Position numbers and translations under genes: made by a program
In this document: piece by piece, positions 8,079-15,628 of the stretch
Position numbering within the stretch: position 1 is the first letter of the stretch
How the letters are laid out: each line of letters begins with the position of its first letter
The notes under the pieces: model-generated
What the model was told of the DNA's origin: nothing
The model's database searches: none
The model's input: the letters and a program-made list of their open reading frames with translations, nothing else
Assembly: GCA_013824045.1 (NCBI GenBank)
Contig: PNND01000217.1
Location: forward strand, 1-19,670
From: Rhodobacter sp.
Lineage (GTDB): Bacteria > Pseudomonadota > Alphaproteobacteria > Rhodobacterales > Rhodobacteraceae
DNA length: 19,670 nucleotides
Direction: 5' to 3'

Positions 8079-9101
8079 ATGCCGGAAGACCACGATAAAC
8101 CGGAACCCTTGGGCCTATTCCTGCGCTCGGAGGAGGCCCCGCCTTTCGGCCCGACCGAAATGGTCGCGGCCCTTCTGGCGCTGGTCTGGGTGGTGGCGGT
8201 CATCGCCTATGCGCTGATGGCGCCCGAAGGCACGTCCGGCGGCCTCTTGGGCCTCGTGTTGACCTTGCTCGCCGTGTTCCTGCCGCTGGCGCTGATCTGG
8301 GCTGCCGTTACCACATTGCGCTCCGTCCGCGTGCTGCGGGCCGAGGCCGCGCGCCTGCAGGCCACGGTGGATGCCATGCGCAACGCCTATCTCCTCAGCC
8401 AGCAGACGCAGGCCGCCATCAAGCCCGCCGTCGAACAGCGCCTGCAAGAGGTGGCGCAGGTCGCCCGCGAAACCGCAGGCGTGCTGGCCTCCTTCCAGAC
8501 GCGGCGCGACCCCGGCCTTACTGTGCCCTCGGCAGATCGCAAGGCGGCCCTCGTGCCACCGCCGCGCCCCGCAGCGCAAGAGGAACAGCCCACCCTTGCG
8601 CTGGGCACCCCGGCCGAGGATCTGCGCGCGCCCCTGTCCATCAGCGATTTCATCCGCGCGCTGAACTTTCCCGAAAACCCGGATGATCGCGAAGGCTTCC
8701 GCGCCCTGCGGCAAGCGCTTGAGGATCGCACCACCGCAAAACTGATCCGTGCCGCGCAGGATGTGCTGACGCTGCTGTCGCAGGAAGGCATCTACATGGA
8801 TGACCTGATCCCGGAACGTGCAAGGCCCGAGCTTTGGCGCAAATTCGCCCAAGGCGAACGCGGCCGCGCCATCGCCGCACTGGGCGGTATCCGCGACCGG
8901 TCCAGCCTTGCGCTGACCGGGGCACGGATGCGCGAAGACCCGGTGTTCCGCGACGCGGGCCACCATTTCCTGCGCACCTTCGACAAGACGTTTCAGGAGT
9001 TCGAGGCGAACGCCTCGGATTCCGACCTTGCCGAACTGGCCGACACCCGCACGGCACGGGCCTTCATGCTGTTCGGGCGTGTGACCGGGACGTTCGACTG
9101 A
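8079..9101 (+). CDS. Membrane protein with coiled coil, unknown function
   Basis: A 340-residue protein that I do not recognise as a named family. Two hydrophobic segments lie at about residues 27-49 (MVAALLALVWVVAVIAYAL) and 55-80 (LLGLVLTLLAVFLPLALIW), forming a likely helical hairpin. Residues about 82-140 are charged and heptad-like (RVLRAEAARLQATVDAM; EQRLQEVAQVARETAGVL), suggesting a coiled coil. A proline/alanine/glutamine-rich linker (about 145-185) leads to a helical C-terminal domain (LSISDFIRALNFPENPDDRE to RAFMLFGRVTGTF). The start ATG at 8079 has GGGGACAG just upstream. It follows greA closely and ends at the triple hairpin at 9111-9176. The layout suggests a membrane-anchored scaffold with a cytoplasmic domain; no catalytic motif is visible. 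Confidence 0.8.
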   Translation: MPEDHDKPEPLGLFLRSEEAPPFGPTEMVAALLALVWVVAVIAYALMAPEGTSGGLLGLVLTLLAVFLPLALIWAAVTTLRSVRVLRAEAARLQATVDAMRNAYLLSQQTQAAIKPAVEQRLQEVAQVARETAGVLASFQTRRDPGLTVPSADRKAALVPPPRPAAQEEQPTLALGTPAEDLRAPLSISDFIRALNFPENPDDREGFRALRQALEDRTTAKLIRAAQDVLTLLSQEGIYMDDLIPERARPELWRKFAQGERGRAIAALGGIRDRSSLALTGARMREDPVFRDAGHHFLRTFDKTFQEFEANASDSDLAELADTRTARAFMLFGRVTGTFD

Positions 9102-9110
9102 ACCGGGCAT

Positions 9111-9176
9111 TGGATTGCCACGGCAATCCAGACAAAAATCTTCGAAGATTTTTGCAAATTTCTTCCAAGAAATTTG
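9111..9176. terminator. Cluster of three hairpins between convergent genes
   Basis: Three perfect inverted repeats fill the gap between the convergent stops at 9101 and 9177. They are TGGATTGC/GCAATCCA (9111-9130, loop CACG), a 22-base perfect palindrome at 9133-9154 centred on TTCGAA with A5/T5 ends, and CAAATTTCTT/AAGAAATTTG (9155-9176, two-base loop). The second and third are AT-rich, unlike the surrounding GC-rich sequence, and each gives a T-run on both strands, as expected of bidirectional intrinsic terminators. Confidence 0.75.
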
Positions 9177-10130
9177 TTACCCCCTCGGCGCCGCCGCCCG
9201 CCGCAACCGGTCATTGATCGCCCGCCCCAGCCCCACCTCCGGCACCGGCGCAAAGGCGATGCGCCCGCCCGCGCCGGCACGCTGATCCGCCTCTCGCAGC
9301 ACATGAAACAACCGCGCCGCCGCCTCCACCAGATCGCCCGTCTCCGACAGGCTCAGCGCAGCACCGGGGCAGGGGCCGAACCCGACCCAGACCTCGCCCG
9401 CTTCCGGCTCGTGCACGTCCAGCCGCACCGCCGCACCGGGCGCGTAATGGCTGGCCAGTTGCCCGGGCGCGTTGGGCCGCTCGGCGCTTCCCCCCGAAAC
9501 CAGACCCACCCCCAGCACCGCCTCCAATGCCTCCACCGTCACTCCGCCGGGGCGCAGCAGGCTGGGTGCGCCGTCCAGCCCGAGGATTGTTGATTCCACC
9601 CCCACCGCACAGGCCCCGCCGTCCAGAATGCCCTCGATCCGCCCCGCCAAACCGGCGCGCACATGATCGGCCCGCGTGGGTGACACCTTCCCCGAGGGAT
9701 TGGCCGAAGGCGCGGCCAACGGCCCGTCAAAGGCCCGCAGCAAGGCCTGCGCCAACGGATGCGCGGGCACCCGGATCGCCACGGTCTCCAACCCTGCCGT
9801 CACCAAGTCCGACAGCCCCGCCTCCGGGCGCAGCGGCAGCACCAGCGTCAAGGGCCCCGGCCAGAACGCCGCCGCCACCTGTTCTGCCCGCGCATCGAAC
9901 CGCGCATAGTGCCGCGCCGCCGCCACATCCGGCACATGCACGATCAGCGGGTTGAACCTGGGCCGCCCCTTGGCATCGAAAATCCGCGCCACGGCACGAT
10001 CCGACCGCGCATCCCCGCCCAGCCCGTAGACCGTCTCGGTGGAAAAGGCGACAAGCCCTTCCGCACGCAAGATTTCCGCCGCGCGGGCGATCCCTTGCGG
10101 GCTGTTGGTCAGGTCTTCGGTGGCAATCAT
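9177..10130 (-). CDS. L-threonylcarbamoyladenylate synthase (Sua5 type)
   Basis: A 317-residue Sua5/YrdC/YwlC protein. It makes threonylcarbamoyl-AMP from threonine, bicarbonate and ATP, the first step of t6A37 modification in ANN-decoding tRNAs. The YrdC domain (about residues 1-205) shows STETVYGLGGDA (30-41), KGRPRFNPLIVHV (54-66), 'FWPGPLTLVLP', the VAIRVPAHP segment, and PSANPSGKVSPT with a later GVESTILGLDG and LLRPGG. The remaining C-terminal part (from about APGQLASHYAPGAAVRL) is the Sua5 domain, so this is the long Sua5 form rather than short TsaC. The ATG at 10130 is followed by the natural N-terminal residues MIATEDL; the frame is open further upstream but without homology. The gene converges on the greA pair. 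Confidence 0.93.
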   Translation of the reverse strand: MIATEDLTNSPQGIARAAEILRAEGLVAFSTETVYGLGGDARSDRAVARIFDAKGRPRFNPLIVHVPDVAAARHYARFDARAEQVAAAFWPGPLTLVLPLRPEAGLSDLVTAGLETVAIRVPAHPLAQALLRAFDGPLAAPSANPSGKVSPTRADHVRAGLAGRIEGILDGGACAVGVESTILGLDGAPSLLRPGGVTVEALEAVLGVGLVSGGSAERPNAPGQLASHYAPGAAVRLDVHEPEAGEVWVGFGPCPGAALSLSETGDLVEAAARLFHVLREADQRAGAGGRIAFAPVPEVGLGRAINDRLRRAAAPRG

Positions 10131-10287
10131 GGCCCATGACCTCGCGCGTGACGCTGCGTAGGGGTTGAGAAGGGGATAGCGGTCTGTAAACCTTTGTCTG
10201 TCAGGTGCCATTACCCGTCACGGCCCGCTTTGCCAAGCGCCCCGCCCGTGCCGTATTCCGGCCCCCGGCATGTTAGAGGAACGACCC

Positions 10288-11991
10288 ATGCCTTACCATG
10301 CGCCCCTTGCCGATTACGCCCTCCTGCTCACCCATGTGCTGGGTTATGGCCGCGTTGCGGCCACCCCGCGCTTTACGGAGGCCGGGGCCGACACCGCCAC
10401 CGCCGTGCTGGCCGAGGCCGGGCGTCTGGCCGAAACCGTTCTCGCGCCGCTCAACCGTATGGGTGACAAGCAGGGCGCGCGGCTGGAAAACGGCATTGTC
10501 CGCACCCCGCCCGGCTTTGCCGAAGGCTACCGCGCCATTGCCGATGGCGGCTGGGTCGGCATGGCCGCAGCACCGGACAATGGCGGCATGGGCCTGCCCA
10601 TGACGCTCGCCACCGCGGTGAATGAAATGATGTCGGGCGCCTGCCTTGCCCTGCAGATCAACCCCCTGCTGACTCAAGGCCAGATCGAGGCGCTGGAACA
10701 TCACGGTTCTGATGCCATCCGCGCGACCTACCTGCCCAAGCTCACCTCGGGCGCATGGGGCGGCACGATGAACCTGACAGAGCCGCAGGCGGGCTCTGAT
10801 GTCGGCGCGCTGCGCACGCGGGCAGAGCCGCGCGGGGATGGCAGCTATGCCATCACCGGGCAGAAGATTTACATCAGTTGGGGGGACTCGGATTTCATGC
10901 CGAACGTCTGTCATCTGGTGCTGGCCCGCCTGCCCGATGGCGCGCCGGGTTCGGCCGGGATCAGCCTGTTTCTGGTGCCGAAATTCATCCCCGATGCCGC
11001 GGGCAATCCGGGGCCGCGCAACAGCCTCTCGGTCGTGGGCCTTGAACACAAGCTGGGCCTACACGGCAGCCCCACCTGCGTGATGCAATATGACGGCGCG
11101 CAGGGCTGGCTGGTGGGCGAGCCGCACAAGGGCCTCGCCGCAATGTTCACCATGATGAACAACGCCCGCCTCGGCGTAGCGGTGCAGGGCGTGGGCATTG
11201 CCGAAGCCGCCTTTCAGCACGCGCTGGCCTATGCCGAAGGCCGCGTTCAGGGCCGCACCCCCACGGGCCGTGCGCCGATCACCGATCATGCCGATGTGCG
11301 CCGGATGCTGGCGCGGATGCGGGCGCAAGTCTTCTCAAGCCGCGCTATCTCCCTGTCCTGCGCGGTCGCCATCGACATGGCCCGCGCCACCGATGCCCCC
11401 GAATGGCACGCCCGCGCCGCCTTGCTGACCCCGATCGCCAAAGCCTACGGCACCGATACCGGGAACGAAGTCGCGCATCTGGGCATCCAGATCCACGGCG
11501 GCATGGGCGTGATCGAAGATACGGGGGCCGCGCAATTCGCCCGCGATGTGCGCGTGACCACGATCTATGAAGGCACCAACGGCATTCAGGCGATGGACCT
11601 TGTCGCCCGCAAGATGGCCGATGGCGGCGGCGCCGCGATGACCCTGCTGGATGAGGTGCAGGCCGGGGCCGAAGCCGCCCGCGCCACGCATCCCGATCTG
11701 GCCGGTGATGTCTGGCAGGCGGCCGAAGGCTTGCGCGACGCGACCGATGCCCTGCTGCAGCAAGACTTGACCGACCGCTTCGCCGGGGCCGCGCCGTATT
11801 TGCGCGCCTTCGCGCTGGTGCTAGGGGCAGATGCCCATCTGCGCGCCGCCCATGCGACCGGGGGCGCGCGGTCCGCGCTGGCCCGCGTGGCGATCCGCCG
11901 TCTGCTGCCCGAACACACGGCGCTGCTGGCCGAGGCGCGCGAAGGGGCCGCCCAACTCTACGCCCTGTCGCCCGAGGATCTGGCGGCGTGA
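10288..11991 (+). CDS. Acyl-CoA dehydrogenase, DmdC-like long form
   Basis: A 567-residue FAD-dependent acyl-CoA dehydrogenase. Visible family features are GTMNLTEPQAGSDVGALRT (159-177, FAD/substrate loop), the GQKIYISWGD beta segment, the C-terminal helical domain, the flavin-contacting 'GIQIHGGMGVIEDTGAAQFARD' region and the catalytic base Glu428 in IYEGTNGIQAMDL. The additional C-terminal extension (about residues 450-567) and overall length match the group that includes DmdC, the methylmercaptopropionyl-CoA dehydrogenase, and related medium-chain enzymes. The substrate cannot be fixed from sequence alone. The ATG at 10288 follows TTAGAGGAACGACCC, a good ribosome-binding site; an ATG at 10270 is less well placed. 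Its stop overlaps the next gene's GTG by four bases. Electrons should go through ETF to the ETF-QO encoded at 5634-7283. Confidence 0.92.
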   Translation: MPYHAPLADYALLLTHVLGYGRVAATPRFTEAGADTATAVLAEAGRLAETVLAPLNRMGDKQGARLENGIVRTPPGFAEGYRAIADGGWVGMAAAPDNGGMGLPMTLATAVNEMMSGACLALQINPLLTQGQIEALEHHGSDAIRATYLPKLTSGAWGGTMNLTEPQAGSDVGALRTRAEPRGDGSYAITGQKIYISWGDSDFMPNVCHLVLARLPDGAPGSAGISLFLVPKFIPDAAGNPGPRNSLSVVGLEHKLGLHGSPTCVMQYDGAQGWLVGEPHKGLAAMFTMMNNARLGVAVQGVGIAEAAFQHALAYAEGRVQGRTPTGRAPITDHADVRRMLARMRAQVFSSRAISLSCAVAIDMARATDAPEWHARAALLTPIAKAYGTDTGNEVAHLGIQIHGGMGVIEDTGAAQFARDVRVTTIYEGTNGIQAMDLVARKMADGGGAAMTLLDEVQAGAEAARATHPDLAGDVWQAAEGLRDATDALLQQDLTDRFAGAAPYLRAFALVLGADAHLRAAHATGGARSALARVAIRRLLPEHTALLAEAREGAAQLYALSPEDLAA

Positions 11992-13046
11992 AACTCGCCC
12001 CCGATCCCGGCGCAGACCCCGGCATCCGTCACCCCTTTGCCACCCCCCCTGCCGAGGGTGCGGCGGTCACAGTGGCCCCCGGCATCCTCTGGCTGCGCCT
12101 GCCGCTGCCCATGGCGCTGGACCATGTCAATGTCTACGCGCTGGACGACGGCGATGGCTGGACCATCGTCGACACCGGCTTCGCCTCGAACCGCGCCCGC
12201 GCCATCTGGCAGCGCTTGCTGGATGGCCCGCTTGGCGGGCGCCCGGTCAAACGCGTCATCGTCACCCACTACCACCCCGATCACATCGGCCTCGCCGGCT
12301 GGTTCCAATCACAGGGCGCGGAACTGGTCACCACCCGCACCAGCTGGCTTTATGCCCGCATGCTGGTGCTGGACGAACACGCCCTGCCCCTGCCGCAGGC
12401 GGTGGAGTTTCAGCGCCGCGCGGGGGTCTCTGCCGACCGCCTGCAAGCTTACGCCACCACACGCCCCTTCAACTTTGCCGATGTGGTGGCCCCGCTGACC
12501 CCCGGCTTCACCCGCATCAAGGACGGTGACCAGATCATCGCCGCAGGTCGCCGCTGGCGCGTGCGCTCCGGCGATGGTCACGCGCCGGAACATGCCACGC
12601 TCTGGAGCCTTGATGACGCGCTGATCCTTGGTGGCGACCAACTCCTTCCCGGCATTTCCGCCAATATCGGCGTCTACCCCACCGAACCCGATGCCGACCC
12701 GGTTTCCGAATGGCTGGACAGCTGCACCCGCCTTGCCACCTTTGCCACCGACGCACAGCTTGTCCTTCCCGGCCACAAACTGCCCTTCACCGGCCTGCCC
12801 CTGCGCCTGCGCCAGATGGCCGAAAACCACGAATCCGCGCTGGCCCGCCTGTTGGACCATCTGAAAACCCCGCAGGTCGCCGCCGATTGCTTCCTGCCGC
12901 TTTTCAAGCGCCAGATCGACGGGCCGGAATTCGGCATGGCGCTGGTCGAATCGGTGGCGCATCTGAACTGCCTTCTGCATCGCGGGCAGGTCACTCGGTC
13001 GCTCAACGCGCAGGGCGCGTGGCTTTGGCAGCGCATCCCGGGCTGA
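11988..13046 (+). CDS. Metallo-beta-lactamase-fold hydrolase
   Basis: A 352-residue metallo-beta-lactamase-fold enzyme. The metal ligands are visible: HYHPDHIG (His94, His96, Asp98, His99), SGDGHAPEH (His198), GGDQLLP (Asp217) and PGHKLP (His263). A C-terminal winged-helix-like region (about 270-350) follows, as in LACTB2-like and related thioesterase/hydrolase proteins. The start is a GTG at 11988 that overlaps the acyl-CoA dehydrogenase stop (GTGA, four bases), so translation is probably coupled. This suggests an ester or thioester hydrolase acting in the same acyl-CoA pathway, but the substrate is inferred from context only. An alternative is a ribonuclease-type or glyoxalase-type activity, which the family also includes. 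Confidence 0.88.
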   Translation: MKLAPDPGADPGIRHPFATPPAEGAAVTVAPGILWLRLPLPMALDHVNVYALDDGDGWTIVDTGFASNRARAIWQRLLDGPLGGRPVKRVIVTHYHPDHIGLAGWFQSQGAELVTTRTSWLYARMLVLDEHALPLPQAVEFQRRAGVSADRLQAYATTRPFNFADVVAPLTPGFTRIKDGDQIIAAGRRWRVRSGDGHAPEHATLWSLDDALILGGDQLLPGISANIGVYPTEPDADPVSEWLDSCTRLATFATDAQLVLPGHKLPFTGLPLRLRQMAENHESALARLLDHLKTPQVAADCFLPLFKRQIDGPEFGMALVESVAHLNCLLHRGQVTRSLNAQGAWLWQRIPG

Positions 13047-13095
13047 ACACCCCCGCCGCCGCGTCAATCCGGCACCCCGGACAGCGCCGTAAGAC

Positions 13096-13124
13096 GTGAC
13101 ATGGATACATGAATCAGCTATCTG
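13096..13124 (+). promoter_or_regulatory. Candidate sigma-70-type promoter for oxidase subunit IV
   Basis: GTGACA (13096-13101, five of six matches to TTGACA) is separated by exactly 17 bases from TATCTG (13119-13124, weaker match to TATAAT). It lies about 28 bases before the subunit IV start, with AAAGGGAA ribosome-binding site in between. The assignment is by pattern only. Confidence 0.35.
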
Positions 13125-13152
13125 GCCGGAAAGACGAAGAAAGGGAACCGAC

Positions 13153-13299
13153 ATGGCCGACCACAAGGACGACTTCAAACCCGGCAGCATGGATATCCGC
13201 GAGCAGGAAAAGACCTTCGTGGGTTTCCTCAATTTCACAAAATGGGGCGTGATCATCACCATCGCCATCCTGATCTTCATGGCGCTTGTGAACGCCTGA
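13153..13299 (+). CDS. aa3-type cytochrome c oxidase subunit IV
   Basis: A 48-residue protein with a charged N terminus (MADHKDDFKPGSMDIREQEK) and one membrane helix near the C terminus (about residues 30-47, WGVIITIAILIFMALVNA). This is the compact alphaproteobacterial subunit IV of aa3-type cytochrome c oxidase, known from Paracoccus and Rhodobacter. Structural work places it as a single helix packed against the core subunits; its function is not essential or well defined. The ATG at 13153 has AAAGGGAACC just upstream. The other oxidase subunits are not in this window, so the gene is unlinked from the main oxidase operon, as is usual in this group. Confidence 0.92.
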   Translation: MADHKDDFKPGSMDIREQEKTFVGFLNFTKWGVIITIAILIFMALVNA

Positions 13300-13338
13300 C
13301 CGGCCCAGGCTTTTCAGCCCAAATTATTGGATCATCTC

Positions 13339-13947
13339 ATGCTGCGCGCCCTTTTGTCTCTTCTCGCGCTTCTCACCCTTGCGGCCTGCGGGGCAGAGCC
13401 TGTCTGGGCACCGGAAGAGCGGGTTCAGGCCGCGCGCTATGTACATGATGGCCCGCCAGCGATCACGCTGTTCACCGTGATCAACAACCGTTCCAATTCC
13501 GGGGCGCATAGCGGGCTGATGATCAACGGGACGGAACGGATCATGTTCGATCCGGCGGGCACGTGGAACCATCCGCGCATCCCGGAACGCAATGATGTGC
13601 ATTACGGCATCACCCCGCGCATCGTGAATTTCTACATCGACTATCACGCCCGCGAAACCTTCCGTGTGGTGGAACAGACGGTGGTCGTCTCGCCCGGTGT
13701 TGCCGCGCTGGTGGCGCAGCGGGCCAAGGCCTATGGTGCCGTGCCAAAGGCGCAATGTGCACGATCGGTGACCGATATCCTGCGCGGCGTGCCGGGGTTC
13801 GAGAATGTCCGCTCCACCTGGTATCCCAACAACATCATGGATGATTTCGCGACGATCCCCGGTGTCACCACCCGCGTCATCCGCGATGAGGATGCAGATA
13901 AGAACCACGGCGTCCTTCTGGTGCAGGCGGGCGAAGCGCCGCTTTAA
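13339..13947 (+). CDS. Putative lipoprotein, possible permuted papain-like fold
   Basis: A 202-residue protein with a lipoprotein signal peptide (MLRALLSLLALLTLAAC; lipobox LAAC, Cys17 the lipidated residue). I do not recognise a named family. The segment AITLFTVINNRSNSGAHSGLMI puts His57 in a small-residue turn before a strand, and a Cys140 starts a helix (AQCARSVTDIL). That His-then-Cys order resembles circularly permuted NlpC/P60 or DUF4105/YiiX-type proteins, but this is a fold guess. The ATG at 13339 has only a weak GGAT upstream; a TTG four codons earlier is possible. It lies 39 bases after subunit IV and its stop overlaps azlD, on the other strand, by four bases. Confidence 0.78.
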   Translation: MLRALLSLLALLTLAACGAEPVWAPEERVQAARYVHDGPPAITLFTVINNRSNSGAHSGLMINGTERIMFDPAGTWNHPRIPERNDVHYGITPRIVNFYIDYHARETFRVVEQTVVVSPGVAALVAQRAKAYGAVPKAQCARSVTDILRGVPGFENVRSTWYPNNIMDDFATIPGVTTRVIRDEDADKNHGVLLVQAGEAPL

Positions 13948-14270
13948 CCGAGCGTCGCCAGCAAGGCATAAAGAGTCACGCCACCCGCCAGAATGGCGGC
14001 CATGGTGCTGCGCGTTACCACCCCCACCGCCAGCGTGACCAGCGCCGCCGCCAGCCGCGCGGGATCTGTCTCGCCCCCTGTCGCGGGCGGCCACAGCACG
14101 CCGGGGGCCACCAGCGCGGGCAGCACTGCCACCGCCGTATAGCGCAAGCTGCGGGTCAGCCAGCCGGGCAGGGGCCGCGTGCCCAGTGTGCCCAGAAACG
14201 AAAACCGGATCGCATAGGTCCCCAGCGCCAGCGCGGGCAGCACGATCCAGAAGGTGGATTTGTCGATCAT
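13944..14270 (-). CDS. azlD: AzlD-type branched-chain amino acid export subunit
   Basis: A 108-residue membrane protein with about four hydrophobic segments (STFWIVLPALALGTYAIRF; SLRYTAVAVLPALVAPGVLW; LAAALVTLAVGVVT; MAAILAGGVTLYALLATLG). The pattern TYAIRFSFL and the 'RYTAVAVLPALVAPGVLW' and TRSTMAAILAG segments are typical of AzlD, the small partner of AzlC. In Bacillus subtilis azlCD confers 4-azaleucine resistance, and E. coli YgaZH exports valine. The ATG at 14270 overlaps the azlC stop by four bases (ATGA), indicating coupled translation of the two subunits. The family is usually encoded next to azlC, as here. Confidence 0.93.
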   Translation of the reverse strand: MIDKSTFWIVLPALALGTYAIRFSFLGTLGTRPLPGWLTRSLRYTAVAVLPALVAPGVLWPPATGGETDPARLAAALVTLAVGVVTRSTMAAILAGGVTLYALLATLG

Positions 14271-14968
14271 CCCCGCGCCTCGATCCAGCGGTCCAGCACC
14301 GCCCCCGTGGCCATCGCACAGCCCGCCGCGATCAGCAGCCCCGTCCCCCAAGGCAACCCGGCCAGCAGCAGCGACAACAGGATCGACACCCCCGCCGCCG
14401 CCAAATGCGGCACAGACCGCAGCATGGGTGCCACCATCGCCAGAAAGGTGATCGGCAGCGCGAAATCCAGCGCATATTCGGGGGGTATCGCCTTCCCGAT
14501 CATCCCACCCACCAGACAGGCCAGAAACCACAAGGGCGCCACCGCCACCACCGCCCCAAAGAACACCGCGCGCTTTTCCATCGCGGTCATCTCTGGCCTG
14601 CGGTCAATCTCGGCCACTGTGGTAGCAAAGCTCTGGTCCACCAGAAAATAGGCCATCAGCGCCCGCGATCGCAGCGGCAGGCTGCCGAAATGCGGGGCCA
14701 GCGTGACCGAATACATCACCATCCGCAGGTTCACCGCCAGCGATGTCGCCAGCACCACCAAGGCGGGGGCATTTTCCTGCATCGTCTGCAACGCCGCGAA
14801 TTGCGACGCCCCGGCAAAGACCGAGATGGAAAACAGCATCGTCTCGAACAGGTTCAACCCGGCCTCGGTCGCCACCACCCCGAACAAGAGCGCAAAGGGG
14901 CCGACGACAATCGTCATCGGCAGCGCGGCGATCAGGCCACGGACAAAGGCTTTGCGAACGGGGGTCAT
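14267..14968 (-). CDS. azlC: AzlC family branched-chain amino acid exporter
   Basis: A 233-residue polytopic membrane protein that exports branched-chain amino acids with AzlD. Family signatures are the N-terminal GLIAALPMTIVVGPFALLFG (11-30), FAGASQFAALQTM (51-63), LAVNLRMVMYSVTLAPH (78-93) and YFLVDQSFATTVAE (107-120). Several further hydrophobic helices follow, and the protein ends in a short basic tail. The ATG at 14968 is preceded by AGGA at short distance; the frame is open far upstream, but only on the antisense side of mobA. It is divergent from mobA with 69 bases between the starts, so a shared promoter region is likely. No Lrp-type regulator lies beside it, although azlC operons often have one. 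Confidence 0.95.
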   Translation of the reverse strand: MTPVRKAFVRGLIAALPMTIVVGPFALLFGVVATEAGLNLFETMLFSISVFAGASQFAALQTMQENAPALVVLATSLAVNLRMVMYSVTLAPHFGSLPLRSRALMAYFLVDQSFATTVAEIDRRPEMTAMEKRAVFFGAVVAVAPLWFLACLVGGMIGKAIPPEYALDFALPITFLAMVAPMLRSVPHLAAAGVSILLSLLLAGLPWGTGLLIAAGCAMATGAVLDRWIEARG

Positions 14969-15037
14969 GCGGTCCTGCGCTTTACCTTGCGGCCCGATGG
15001 GCTTAGGCCAATGGGGGGCGAAGGTGAAGGGCGCATC

Positions 15038-15628
15038 GTGCGGATTTTCGGGGTCATTCTGGCGGGCGGGCAGGGCAGGCGGATGGGCGGGGCCGACAAA
15101 GCCATGCTGCCGCTGGCAGGCCGCCCCCTGATGGCTCATATCCTCGACCGGCTGGAACCACAGGTTGAACGGCTGGCCCTCAGCGCCAATGGCGATCCCG
15201 CCCGCTTCGCCGCCCTGCGCCTGCCCGTCCTGCCCGATGCGCGCTCCGAAGGCCCGCTGTCGGGCATCCTCGCCGCGCTGGATTGGGCCGCCCCTCTGGG
15301 CGCAACTGCCGTCGTCTCTGCCCCGACTGACGCGCCCTTCCTGCCCCCCGATCTGGTGCCGCGCCTGATCCTTGCCGGGGAATCCTCGGGCGGCTGCGCG
15401 CTGGCCCGCTCTGGCGGCAATGACCACCCCACCTTCGGCCTCTGGCCCGTCACCCTGCGCGAACCGCTCCGCGCCTTCCTCGCCAGCGGGGAAAAGCCCC
15501 GCGTCCGTGCCTTTGCCGATGCCCACCATGCCGCCCGCGCCGATTTCCCCGATGACGGGGCCTTCGCCAACCTCAACACGCCCGAAGACCTCGCCACCGC
15601 CGAGGCCCGTCTGAGGGGGGCAGCATGA
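15038..15628 (+). CDS. mobA: Molybdenum cofactor guanylyltransferase MobA
   Basis: A 196-residue nucleotidyltransferase. It transfers GMP from GTP to molybdenum cofactor to form the MGD dinucleotide cofactor of DMSO-reductase-family enzymes. It has the signature ILAGGQGRRMGGADKAMLPL (about 7-26), where the GG..R.GG.DK loop binds GTP, then 'LPDARSEGPLSGILAALDW' and SAPTDAPFLPPDLV with the metal-binding Asp, and NLNTPEDLATAEA near the end. I chose the GTG at 15038 because it gives the usual N terminus (M)RIFGVILAGGQ and follows GAAGGTGAAGGG; an ATG at 15011 would add nine residues without homology. Its stop overlaps the mobB start by four bases (ATGA). Confidence 0.92.
   Translation: MRIFGVILAGGQGRRMGGADKAMLPLAGRPLMAHILDRLEPQVERLALSANGDPARFAALRLPVLPDARSEGPLSGILAALDWAAPLGATAVVSAPTDAPFLPPDLVPRLILAGESSGGCALARSGGNDHPTFGLWPVTLREPLRAFLASGEKPRVRAFADAHHAARADFPDDGAFANLNTPEDLATAEARLRGAA

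Noticed and set aside
14186..15037. Long N-terminal extension of mobA across azlC
   Set aside because: The extension is antisense to azlC, and MobA homology begins only at about 15038.
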